Shown here: piece by piece, positions 10,790 through 20,140 of the stretch
How positions within the stretch are numbered: position 1 is the stretch's first letter
Layout: each line of letters begins with the position of its first letter
NCBI RefSeq assembly: GCF_003589595.1
Contig: NW_020653726.1
Coordinates: 13,747,754 to 13,811,753 of the forward strand
Direction of reading: 5' to 3'
Source of the DNA: Hyposmocoma kahamanoa
Lineage: Eukaryota > Arthropoda > Insecta > Lepidoptera > Cosmopterigidae
Length of the DNA stretch: 64,000 nt
Made by a program: the position numbers and the translations under genes
Notes under the pieces: generated by a model
Database searches by the model: none
What the model was told of the DNA's origin: nothing
What the model saw: only the letters and a program-made list of their open reading frames with translations

Positions 10790-10978
10790 TTTTTTTAATT
10801 ACTCCAATAGTTTGTTATAATTATTAACACAAACAATGATGTTATACTTACACAAAGATCGAACGCTTAATTATATAAATATAAAAATAAAAATTCCTTC
10901 GATCCGGCCGGCTTCGAACCAACACACGTCTTCTAGCAAACCGTTCCGTGGCTTAGTTGGCATAGCGTGAAAGTAGAT
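10790..10978. repeat. Rep-S copy with inverted (fold-back) halves
   Basis: From left to right the tail and B-box part are in minus orientation (ATTCCTTCGATCCGGCCGGC). The A-box part CGTGGCTTAGTTGGCATAGC then appears in plus orientation. The two halves of the tRNA-like region therefore point at each other. Confidence 0.65.
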
Positions 10979-11108
10979 TTTTTTTACTTATCTTTACGCT
11001 ACGTTTTTCTTGATGTAACACGACGGACAAGCTTAAAAGAAAAAGGATTATAAAATGAAAACTAAACAGGATATAATTGTTTGAATTTGTATTAAGTTTT
11101 AAAGTAAT

Positions 11109-11501
11109 ATGAATAGAATCATAAATTACGGCTTAAATGTACATTTATATATTCACAAATTATTTTCAACCTACATCACAAAGAAAACAAATAAAGGTAC
11201 AGGACGACTTGAGAAATGTGAAGACGTTCTCTTGTTCGAAAACTTCATAAGATGCAGCTCTGCTATCCAGTATGACGGGAATAAGCCATGTGGAACAGAT
11301 GCGAACAAATTGAACAATTTTATTAGTTTAATAAAAAATTGCACAAAACTGAATAACATTCTTTCTTCTTTCCACTTTTCACCCGAAATAGACTTGACCG
11401 CTGAAAAGTGGAGAAAGTCAAAAAGTACGAATGACAAGAGTCAGCGTTTAAAAATTTCAACAATATTTTGCCAGCGATATTTGGATCTAATTAAATTCTA
11501 A
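11109..11501 (+). CDS. Unrecognised 130-codon open frame
   Basis: A plus-strand ATG-to-TAA frame of 130 codons, long for this A+T-rich background. The product would be basic and Lys/Asn-rich, with CEDVLLFENFIRCSSAIQ near residues 38-55 and a hydrophilic C-terminus. I see no signal peptide, membrane segment or known domain. Several neighbouring frames of similar quality are chance, and the amino-acid bias mirrors base composition, so real coding status is doubtful. Confidence 0.2.
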   Translation: MNRIINYGLNVHLYIHKLFSTYITKKTNKGTGRLEKCEDVLLFENFIRCSSAIQYDGNKPCGTDANKLNNFISLIKNCTKLNNILSSFHFSPEIDLTAEKWRKSKSTNDKSQRLKISTIFCQRYLDLIKF

Positions 11502-12516
11502 TATTACAACGTCGACCTGTTTTAAACAGAGCCAGGCGCCAACAAAAGGTAATATGCAATATTGACTCTGTAAGGCTGGAAGGATATTGCAATATCAGCG
11601 CTCGTTCCGACAAAGCACAGGCAAAATAGGTGTGCAAACTTTTAAGAATATTTTTTTCAACTTCGTCCGTTAATAACAATTTCACAATGACGGGGTCAGA
11701 AAACTCTTATTTAATGGTGTACATTTTGTATGATTTACCTAACCTTCATTGTGTTCGTCAAGTAGCAAAATAATTTATTTCCATTTTTATCAGCTGTTTT
11801 TAGTAAATACATTAAAAAATCTTTGTCCACTCTACACTTCGGAATATCATCTATTGTTTACCTGTCTGTCTTCATAAATAAATAGTTATAGTTAGCTCGT
11901 AACAAAAACCAACAAACACTATGGAAATTGAACTCCAGCAGTGTTGTGACTCTCTGTCTCGACCACTGCATTCATGACATGATATCCACAGCTTAATAAC
12001 CTATTGTGTGCGCTAAACTAACCCCAGACCGTTTCGTATCGAAAACAAACACGTTAGCTCATATTTCATGCAAAAAATGCACAAAGAACTTTCCATGAGC
12101 ACCTCAAGATAGTTGCGTACAACAAACTCATTTCCGTTCTTCGTTATACGAAACGCAGTAAATTTGTGAAGCCTTAAAACCAAGATGGCGATTAACCCCC
12201 TCATTAACCTCGTACTCCAAAATTAAAGGGCAATAATTATTTTCAAAGAATTAACACAGTCATAATACGTTGAATTAATGCAGATTTAAAACATTTGAAA
12301 ATCATTCTGGGCAGTTATGTGCCCCAAATTCCAGGGATGGCAATTGGAGCCAAATCCACCGTAAGGTTGGCGATGTAAACAATATGAACGTCATACATGA
12401 CCTTCTGTTTACAAAGCGATATTTACAGTGCATATATTTGAAATATAAAATGAGACTGAATTGGCGTTCAAGTATTTTTGGTAATCCTGTTGTTTAATTG
12501 AAGCCGAAATTCACAA
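11502..12516. other. Non-coding stretch
   Basis: Small antisense frames at 11491-11685 and 12013-12204 show no domain. No repeat family of this window is present. Confidence 0.4.
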
Positions 12517-12766
12517 AGGCGCCGAGCAAACGTGTGTTTTATGTTGGATACAAGCAACCGACAAGTAGAAGCGAATATTCTATTTTCATACAATTGATAT
12601 TATGGAATTGATACAGTTGCCGGTTGCGGCAACCGGACACAGTCGCTGGATGAAGCACTCCGACATTGTCGCCGGTTATCGCAACCGCAATCAGTATGAT
12701 ATAATAATTTGATGTTAATTGATAATAAATAAAATATTCGATAGTTGCCGGTTTTGCGCGGCGCCT
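12517..12766. mobile_element. 250 bp MITE, TIR AGGCGCCG(A/C)GCAAA
   Basis: The left end AGGCGCCGAGCAAAC and right end GTTTTGCGCGGCGCCT are inverted with one mismatch in the first 14 bases. The interior carries the palindrome CCGGTTGCGGCAACCGG (12620-12636) and related GCCGGTTATCGCAACCGC and GTTGCCGG repeats. No coding capacity. The flanking target duplication is not resolved. Confidence 0.75.
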
Positions 12767-13062
12767 AAATTTCTTACAAAACAACTACTTTATATCAATG
12801 TGGCTAAGGCTAGTATTAACATACGTACTTGTAATTGAAATAGGTATCTGAAATATAGATACATTTTTGTACATGCAATTGCTACGGAAAATATTCTATA
12901 ATCTATGAATGCATTTTTCAAATGTCTAGTAATTATTTTTAATTGATATATCTCAAATACTTTCGTGCTGTCTTGATCAATGAATTTATTTTTATTTTAG
13001 GTCCAAATATCGTATTTCAGTACACCTCATGAAAATATTTTGTCTTTCGTTCCTTAAATTTA

Positions 13063-13182
13063 AATGGGTGACTGGCGTAGTGGTAGTTCGGAGGAGTGGC
13101 ACTGCAACTGTAATGGATTGGGTATCGTTTACCGTCAGGCGCTCGATTTGTGCGTCTCGTCACTTGGTACTATAAAAAAACA
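13063..13182 (+). repeat. Rep-A 3' fragment
   Basis: GGAGTGGCACTGCAACTGTA through CGTCACTTGGTACTATAAAA. Only the 3' third remains. Confidence 0.8.
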
Positions 13183-13689
13183 TTTAAAAATATTTTTAAT
13201 TTATATCTTTCGGATCTTTCTTTTTTTTTCGGATTTTTTCGCATTTTGCCCAACCCTGGGTGTAGCTACAAATAGCTGAAATGCCGCTGCTAGCCTGTTT
13301 TTGTTATATTCTTTACCTATATTCTGTATGAAAAAGCTTTTGTTCTCGTAATTAATGATTGAAACATGGCAGCCATCAATAAAGTATTATATTAAGTACT
13401 TAATGAATTCGTGCAGAGACGAAAATATGTTTGAATTTTTTTGCCAACCGCAAACAAAACCCTCTACATTATGTATTAGAATCGCTTTCATACATTCCTG
13501 GAAATACATTATACATAACTGTTCTTATTATCAACAATGTGGCGTGAAACAAGTAATAGACCAGTAAAATTATTAGCCTCAATGCGTGCTTGTGACAGAC
13601 ATCTGGAAAGCCGTATTGTATAAATATCCATTGATCTTAGCCATAGTGATGATGAACGACTGTCAGTTGCTAGATTAAATCCCAGCATT

Positions 13690-13803
13690 GATGTAATAAG
13701 GCCATATCTGCAAATTGACAACTTTTCAGGAGAGAGGTTTAAGGATTCTACGAACGAAATAATACTTCAAAAAAAAAACAAAATTTCACATAACGTCGTC
13801 TTA
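13690..13803 (+). repeat. Rep-G copy
   Basis: AAGGCCATATCTGCAAATTG and CTTTTCAGGAGAGAGGTTTA match the copies at 7918 and 60865. It ends in an A-rich run and AAATTTCACATAACGTCG. Confidence 0.75.
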
Positions 13804-14562
13804 GAATGAATACCTGGTATGGTATTTCTATGTAATATTTCAGGACTAAGATAAAAATGTGATGTAGTAAACGCAATACAGTTGGTAGTTTAGCATTTCA
13901 ATTACACCTATTTCAGATACTATACTAGTTTAATAATATATTTGAGCAAGAAGTTTACAAGGTTTTCTTCAACAAAAGTCAATAAAAACGAACTATGTGA
14001 AAACGCGTATGCTAGGTTTTCACTCTAAAGCGACGATATACATAAATTGTTTCATTTACTTCGTATTATTTTTATAACTTTCACGTTATTAAAGCACTTT
14101 TCACGTATAATCACATGTGGCTTTATTATACCAAGGAAGGGTTCGAAATGTGGGCAAATGTCGCACGTACGCGTGCGGTATGTAGAATTGACTAGAACTC
14201 TCAATGATAAATTTTGTTTCGTTCAATCCTTTTTAGTATAATTTTGATTTTATACTCCTTTTTCTCTTAGGTTTCAATGCAAAAAATGTTTTATCAAATT
14301 GAAAAATGGATAGCGCGAAACTTACATAAAAAATTTAAAATTAATCTTATGTGGTTTATCTCCTATGCGATGCATTATTCTTCCGAATTATAAAATATAA
14401 TTGAGAGTGAGTGAGAGTCGTTGTAGCCCACACCCACCAAAGTTTCTAAATTAGTAGTCCTTACTCCTTTATTAGTAGTATAATAAGACAAGTAGAGTAA
14501 CTCCCACCTCTACGGCGCGTAAATATCCACACTTCGCTCGGAGTTAGGGTTGTTATATTAGT
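13804..14562. other. A+T-rich non-coding stretch
   Basis: A 64-codon plus-strand frame (14047-14241) has no recognised domain. I see no repeat family member. Confidence 0.4.
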
Positions 14563-14880
14563 GTTGTAGTAGGTTATATATTCGACATCTCTAGTCAGTT
14601 ACTGGTAGCTGTAAAGGTACCAGACTGAGTGAAGAAATAGATTTCTCACAGAGCGCGTTACGGCAAATAAGTCGTTAAAAACCAAAAACAAAGATCTGCA
14701 ACAAGCACATAGAAAAATTCGTAAGGTTCGCTAGTTACTTCCATGGCTTAGTTAGCATAGCGTCTGGCATGGCTTGGTGGAAAACGTTGGTTCGAATCCA
14801 GCCGGATCGAAGGAATTTTTTCTTAGTGTTCTAACTTTGTGTTAATAATTATTATTTAAATTATTTCATAATTATTAAGT
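14563..14880 (+). repeat. Rep-S, longest copy
   Basis: Order: head GACATCTCTAGTCAGTTACT and GGTAGCTGTAAAGGTACC; a second block CAAAGATCTGCAACAAGCAC; A-box-like ATGGCTTAGTTAGCATAGCG; B-box-like TTGGTTCGAATCCAGCCGG; the family signature ATCGAAGGAATTTTTTC; and a TTAATAATTATT tail. An internal tRNA-like promoter with a long unrelated head is unusual for a simple SINE. Confidence 0.75.
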
Positions 14881-15424
14881 CAAGTGTTATAGGAAGGATG
14901 AGAAAGTAATATAAAAATAAATAAGTAACAAACAGAATAAAAACAGTAAACGACAATATTTTTTTTACTCTTTTTTTTTGACTTACCAAAAAGTCATAAC
15001 GTTATCCATTAAAAATTATTATAACAATAGAAGTTAATTTATTTACAAACAGATACACCCGAGTGAACTTGTTCATGGATGCTCCTATCTCTATTGACGA
15101 GAATTGGTTTTTCTCAATATGATAAAAATATTTTAATGAATGAACGAATGAAATATTTATAGGTAAACATATCAGTAATAGCTAAAAAAAGATTCTTATG
15201 CGTAGGGCATATGCCCACTATACACTTATGCTCTCTATGGTGCATTTTATTTATTGTGTATTATATGCCACTTGTGTCTTATACTTGTAAATTATAGTAG
15301 TTGTATGACAATTCTAATATTCGTGCAGAACATTGTAAAGAAATAACCGGTACTACCTCAATTTTCTAAAGATTCACTTTTTAATACCATTTTACAGTAT
15401 TTCATACTCTTCTCAACTTCTTTT
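14881..15424. other. A+T-rich non-coding stretch
   Basis: I see nothing beyond simple T-rich runs at 14960-14980. Confidence 0.4.
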
Positions 15425-15592
15425 GAAATTACAGGCACAAGAGACTTGTCAACTTATGTCTCAGGATGACGAACGCAGTGCCAGTGCCCCTCAGATCTTA
15501 GTGTTTTAAAGCTCTGAGTGACATTGCACCTGTTATGGACAGGCGTGTCGCGTAATATCAAGCGCACGATTTGTTTTTTTCATTGGTCATGT
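15425..15592 (+). repeat. Rep-A fragment (3' two-thirds)
   Basis: Starts GAAATTACAGGCACAAGAGA and ends in a degenerated 3' terminus near CACGATTTGTTTTTTTCATT. Confidence 0.8.
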
Positions 15593-16083
15593 CACACACA
15601 CATTAATTTTTCTGCTACTTAGATATCTATTTTCTTTTAAAATGTTTCAAATATTGCTTCTGTAGTTATGTACCATCGCTCTGAACAAATACATGTACAT
15701 ATATACTAATTACTTTTTAGTTACAGTTCAAACTAGAATCTAAAATTGGTTTAACAATTTATTCATATGTAATTTTCAGAGAATTAGAGTTTCACTAAAA
15801 AGAGGAAAACAAAATCAACACACCTCTAATAGAATGTAGATGAGCATCCCTTATCAATTTAAAAGGGACAGGGGTGTCGGGCTGGCCAGCAAACACTCGC
15901 GTGTTTACTGAAAAATCAGTCAAGCGTGAACCGTCCCTTAATAACGAGGGTCTTCAACAGTATCGCAGCTAGTCAGGGCCACCCAGTATGGAATAAACAT
16001 TTGGCGCCTCCTGTAATTAATGCCTTAGTAGTGCTTCGAAACAATAACGATAAATTAGAAAAACAAAAAATGGAATATGATGG
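15593..16083. other. Non-coding stretch
   Basis: A 75-codon frame from 15926 reads into the next Rep-A copy and shows no domain. Nothing else is recognised. Confidence 0.4.
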
Positions 16084-16716
16084 TTTTTTTTTAATGACGG
16101 GACCAACAAATCGTGGGCCTGGTGATAAGCGACACAGTTACAGTGAGCTTTAAATCGCAACATCTAAGGAATACTGTCACTGTGCCCGTAATCCAGAGAC
16201 ATAAAATTGATAAGTTTAGATAGGTATTTATTATAACAAAACAGGTAACAATGAAATTATAATAATTAATTAATTATTTATATAACTGCCTCGGTGGCCG
16301 AACGGTTACCATGGCGAACTGCCACGCAGAGGTCTTGGGTGTAGTTTGTGGTTGTCTATGTGTGTGTCCATGGCACCTGCGACATAGGGTTTCCCTAGTG
16401 CGGGACTATGATATTATAATTAAAAGAGTTAAATGTGATATTGCAAAGTTCTGAACCTAATTGTAGTCCTTCGTACGTTGATAGGCATCATTGTAACAAG
16501 AAATATCTACTGTTGTTCATAATTTGCTAATAATTTACTTATTTAATTTACTTAATACAAGGAAATAGGTGGATATTTATACAAGTCCCTTGTGCTTGTT
16601 CACCAGCACCGTTACTTGCCTTTTTAAACCAGAAGGTTGTAATACTCACATTACTGCTTGGCGGCAGAAATAGGCATAGTGGCCGTATTTCGCTGAACGA
16701 ACTCTTTCATTACGAT
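16084..16716 (-). repeat. Rep-A copy split in two
   Basis: 16084-16217 carries the 3' half (TAATGACGGGACCAACAAAT to ACATAAAATTGATAAG). 16580-16716 carries the 5' half (ACAAGTCCCTTGTGCTTG to GAACTCTTTCATTACG). They are collinear on the minus strand and separated by ~360 bp containing a tRNA-headed element. Confidence 0.75.
16218..16580 (+). mobile_element. tRNA-headed SINE (Rep-T head with Rep-H body) inserted in Rep-A
   Basis: CTCGGTGGCCGAACGGTTAC resembles a tRNA A-box region and CAGAGGTCTTGGGT a weak B-box. It is followed by GTTGTCTATGTGTGTGTCCA and the Rep-H body (GGGTTTCCCTAGTGCGGGAC), also present at 61432. The ends lie in A+T-rich DNA and I cannot fix a target duplication. Confidence 0.6.
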
Positions 16717-17046
16717 AACTTAGAATTGGATTGAATACTCCATACATCTAAGTTATCTCTTTGACGATTTGTATAGGATGCTAGTAATCGGAGGTGCAAG
16801 AAATAAAATATATACGCAGTGACAGCGTTTAAAGCACGTCTTTAAAATATGCGCCTATAGCCGCCCCAAGAACCCAGCTACAACTCTGGCAACCCATAAA
16901 ATTTACCAAACCTAAAAGTCCCTGTGTGTATTAACAAGCTAATTTGGGGCTAATTAATTCGCAACAACTTTAAAATCACGTTTATTCAAATCTGATATCT
17001 AAATTTACGTAGATAAAATCCACAGAATGTTTTTTCTTTTACGTAA

Positions 17047-17108
17047 AATAGGTCAGGTGGCAGTACTTCCTGGACGAACTCTTTCACAAGGAGCTCTACT
17101 ACTACTGA
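17047..17108 (-). repeat. Rep-A 5' fragment
   Basis: GTGGCAGTACTTCCTGGACG to AAGGAGCTCTACTACTACTG. This is a solo 5' terminus. Its sequence overlaps that of 16580-16716, so it is a separate copy. Confidence 0.8.
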
Positions 17109-17293
17109 AATTATATCAAATATTATACTAAGGGTACATCATTACGATTTATTTATATAGGTAGTAGTTTATGTCTTATTTATCTTGTTTTTATGACGAC
17201 AGCAGCACTCTTAAGATACTTGGGGAAAAATGTTGCATAGTCACAATACAAGCGCTTGTGCCACTCTATTCTTGATCTCGTTCTTTGGCCTAA

Positions 17294-17543
17294 GGGCGCC
17301 TTCAAATTAGACGGTTATAGATGCGCTGCAGTAGCACCACTGTGGCGCTGCTGCCGCCTCTCTAATAATTTTCATACAATATTAGAAGCACAGTTGCAGC
17401 GCCACTGTCGTGACACGCGCGCACCACCTTTGCAGTCACAATAAGTGAATTAAAAAAAATACTGAAGTGCTACAGACGCGCGACTGTCTCACCACATTTA
17501 CATCACTGCAGCGCTTCTACCAGGTTCTAATTTGAAGGCGCTC
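17294..17543. mobile_element. PIF/Harbinger-like MITE, TIR GGGCGCCTTCAAATTAGA
   Basis: Left end GGGCGCCTTCAAATTAGA and right end TCTAATTTGAAGGCGCTC are inverted with one mismatch. Flanks are TAA (left) and TTA (right), consistent with but not proof of a 3 bp target duplication. The interior is G+C-rich with CAGCGCC-type repeats. The same terminal motif is found at 40987-41309. Confidence 0.75.
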
Positions 17544-18117
17544 TTATAGAGAATGGATTAATTAAACTACGATTTTAATTTTGAATAGGGGACAATGGTG
17601 GAGCTATGCATGTCGTCAGTGGCTCTGTGCGAGCGACTTGCGTTATTTATAAAATGAATCTAATGCAAAACAGGTACAGACTACAGCAAATCAAGCTACA
17701 CATTGATGGATCTTGTTCTGTTGCTCTGGAGGCAATATTTGAACAAAAATATACACAACGTAGCTTGATGCGCTGTCGACTGTACAATAGGCTCGTCTGT
17801 CGGGCTATTATTTATTCAGAAGGAATGATTGGTGTTACAACAAAAGGATTTAATTAGCCTAATTTAATTAGAAGTTATTTTTAGTACATTACGTCGTTAA
17901 ACAACGTAGAAATACAAACAAAATGTAATTCGAGTAAGCAATACTTTCTCACTAATTACATTTTATTAATTTACATTTGTGTCTATAATAATTTGGTAAA
18001 AGTGGAGGCAAATGTTCAGCGAAGTGGCGATCTGTATTTCAGCAGCCAATAGTGTATAGATGTCAAACAGCATTGTTACAACAATGCGGATGCAAGTTTT
18101 TACACTTCAGAAGATGC
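17544..18117. other. Non-coding stretch
   Basis: An 83-codon frame (17606-17857) with no recognisable domain lies here. No repeat family member is seen. Confidence 0.35.
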
Positions 18118-18637
18118 CATCGAGTATATATAACTAGAAATAGAGACGAAATTTCATTTAATTTCTTCGAAAACTATTCTGTCAAACCATTACGGTGACA
18201 ACTGCGCTCCGATTGGCCAGCCCAAATTTGAAACAATTGACGGGTGTCGTCAATTGTTTCACTTCAAAAGGACCAGTTTTACTTGATCTTTGGCCGAAAA
18301 TTGAAAAATTACTTATTTAATATTTAATTACCGATGAAATGTGATTCCGTTTGTTTTGTCATTGGATGTTTTGCTGTTTTTCCCACACCACCGAATGGAA
18401 CAGCTCCCCATTGTTAGAGATATTATCTTTATTACAATAAATACAGATATTTATGGAATATACGGAGACGTAAACACAGGTCAGTTTTTGGCGCTGTACT
18501 ATTTCAGCTTTTTAATTTGTGATTTCAGCGCAAACGAGAGTTGATATTTAAAAGTGATATAAAGCCCATTTGTCTGATGAGTTTCCAGGATTGAATGACC
18601 CTTATTTCGTATATATTTCTGGTTATAAACTCTGATG
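18118..18637 (+). mobile_element. Rep-E copy 1, TIR element of 520 bp
   Basis: Begins CATCGAGTATATATAACTAG and ends with an inverted version (TTTCTGGTTATAAACTCTGATG). It is homologous in reverse orientation to 50602-51109. Internally it has an ATG-started frame of about 27 codons (MKCDSVCFVIGCF, then a proline-rich segment) at 18334, and TTTAATTTGTGATTTCAG, a good 3' splice-site-like sequence. It may be the shell of a larger transposon. Confidence 0.8.
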
Positions 18638-19069
18638 CTGATTCGAATGCTGATTTTTTACCTTAACATCAGCGAATGCCGATTTAATGTATCAGAAAAA
18701 AACACGAAAGATGTACATCCTTTTTCATGTACAAAATCTAGACACATGACACATGAAAAAGTTTTTTATTTTCTTTTTTATTGTAATAATATATATATTC
18801 AATGATTTTGTGACATTTATAACAAAAGAAGCAATCTTCATGAAAACAATCGATCTGCTTAGCTTAATCGTTGTGGAATTTTATAAAAGTTATATATTAA
18901 AAACAACAGCTCAGCTACTTTTTCGGTGTACAGTCTATATTTCTGGAAGGTTTGCAAAATTCCAAAGTGCCTTTTAAGTCATGTCACTCGAACATCCGCA
19001 ATGAGTATCTATAAATGTGGATGCGGATACTTTAATTTATGCAGATTATCCGCGGATGCGGATGCTTTA
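18638..19069. other. A+T-rich stretch with GCGGATGC repeats
   Basis: Near its right end are TGTGGATGCGGATACTTT and CCGCGGATGCGGATGCTTTA, short direct and inverted GCGGATGC motifs. At its left end GATGCTGATTCGAATGCTGA is a loose counterpart. This could be a decayed inverted-repeat element. The rest is featureless. Confidence 0.35.
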
Positions 19070-19337
19070 ATAGCAGTAGAGCTCCTCGTGAAAGACCTCG
19101 TCCAGGGTAGTACTGCCACCACACCTATTTCTATCGCCAAACAGTAACGCTCGCATTACTACGTTCCGGTTTTACAGGGTAAGGGCGCTGGTGAAATTAC
19201 AGGCACATGGGACTTTTCAACTTATGTCTCAGAGTAACGGGCGCATTGACGGTGCCCTTTGAGCGGCACTGCAACAGTTATGGACAGGCGTGACGCTTAC
19301 CTTAAGGCACACGACTTATATCGTATCATAAAAAAAT
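19070..19337 (+). repeat. Rep-A SINE-like copy
   Basis: TAGCAGTAGAGCTCCTCGTG to CGTATCATAAAAAAATATG. The segment between GTGCCC and GAGCGGCACTGCAAC is deleted. Confidence 0.9.
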
Positions 19338-19562
19338 ATGATATTCGTAACAACCCCGATGTGAAAATAAAGAAATACTATTGGCATACTATGGTAGGTC
19401 ATTGGCATACTATAAAAAAACAATTAGTGTAACTCTATACAAACGTAACGGCGCGATTTGTACGTGTGCACGCCCGCCGAGGGACGTATATGAACGCACA
19501 CATTCGCATAATCTCGCGGTGTACTCGAGTTGCGCGCGACACACGCGCTCAATATTTAAAAA
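19338..19562. other. CpG-rich patch with a short direct repeat
   Basis: ATTGGCATACTAT occurs twice (about 19380 and 19402). It is followed by a CG-rich run (CACGCCCGCCGAGGGACG and GCGCGCGACACACGCGCTC) very unlike the A+T-rich surroundings. Two overlapping frames read through it without a recognisable domain. Confidence 0.4.
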
Positions 19563-19890
19563 AAATTTTAGCCGACTTCAAAAAAGGAGGAGGTTCTCAA
19601 TTCTGTGTTTTTTTTTTGTATGTATGTTACGCGATAACTCCGGTATTTGTGAACCGATTTTCATGATTCTTTTTTTGTTGGAAAGGGGGTACTTCCATAG
19701 TGGTCCCATTTCATTTTGAAGAAAATCATCCTCCTCGAAGGGTGGCTGTTCACGCATGAAGATTTATTTTTATAAATAGCGCCTAACTTTAATTTAGGAG
19801 CAATTACTTTAATGGTTGATTTTGCTATTTCTCCAATTCAAGGCGTTTTTCTCTCAATATACTTTGAGTATATTGAGAGAAATTTTAATT
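19563..19890 (+). repeat. Rep-B copy, 3' truncated
   Basis: GCCGACTTCAAAAAAGGAGG, then CGATAACTCCGGTATTTGTG and GAACCGATTTTCATGATTC. It matches the complete copy at 26497 but stops after the CAATTCAAGGCG block, where a 13-bp-arm hairpin CTCTCAATATACT / AGTATATTGAGAG (19851-19879) occurs. Confidence 0.85.
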
Positions 19891-19959
19891 TATTTTATAG
19901 AAAATAAAAATATAAAAATATTTAATTTATTTAATTTATATTATTTTATAGAAAATTTA

Positions 19960-20140
19960 GAGATTTCTTAGTTTTTCGCGATTGTTACACACAGGAAATG
20001 AAACTATTTTTTCTGAACTAAATCGCGTATATTTGTTTTTTCAAACAAACCAACGTTTCGGTCCCTTTACAGGTCCCGTGGTCACGGGTGAATGAGGTGG
20101 TAAAGTCATCAATCAGTTACGCCTAATATTAATGCAAACC
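19960..20140 (+). repeat. Rep-C copy
   Basis: TTCGCGATTGTTACACACAG, AAATGAAACTATTTTTTCTG, AAATCGCGTATATTTG, then TTTCGGTCCCTTTACAGGTC. Five partial members occur in the window. Confidence 0.8.

Noticed and set aside
15926..16153. 75-codon frame
   Set aside because: It reads into a Rep-A copy and has no support as a gene.
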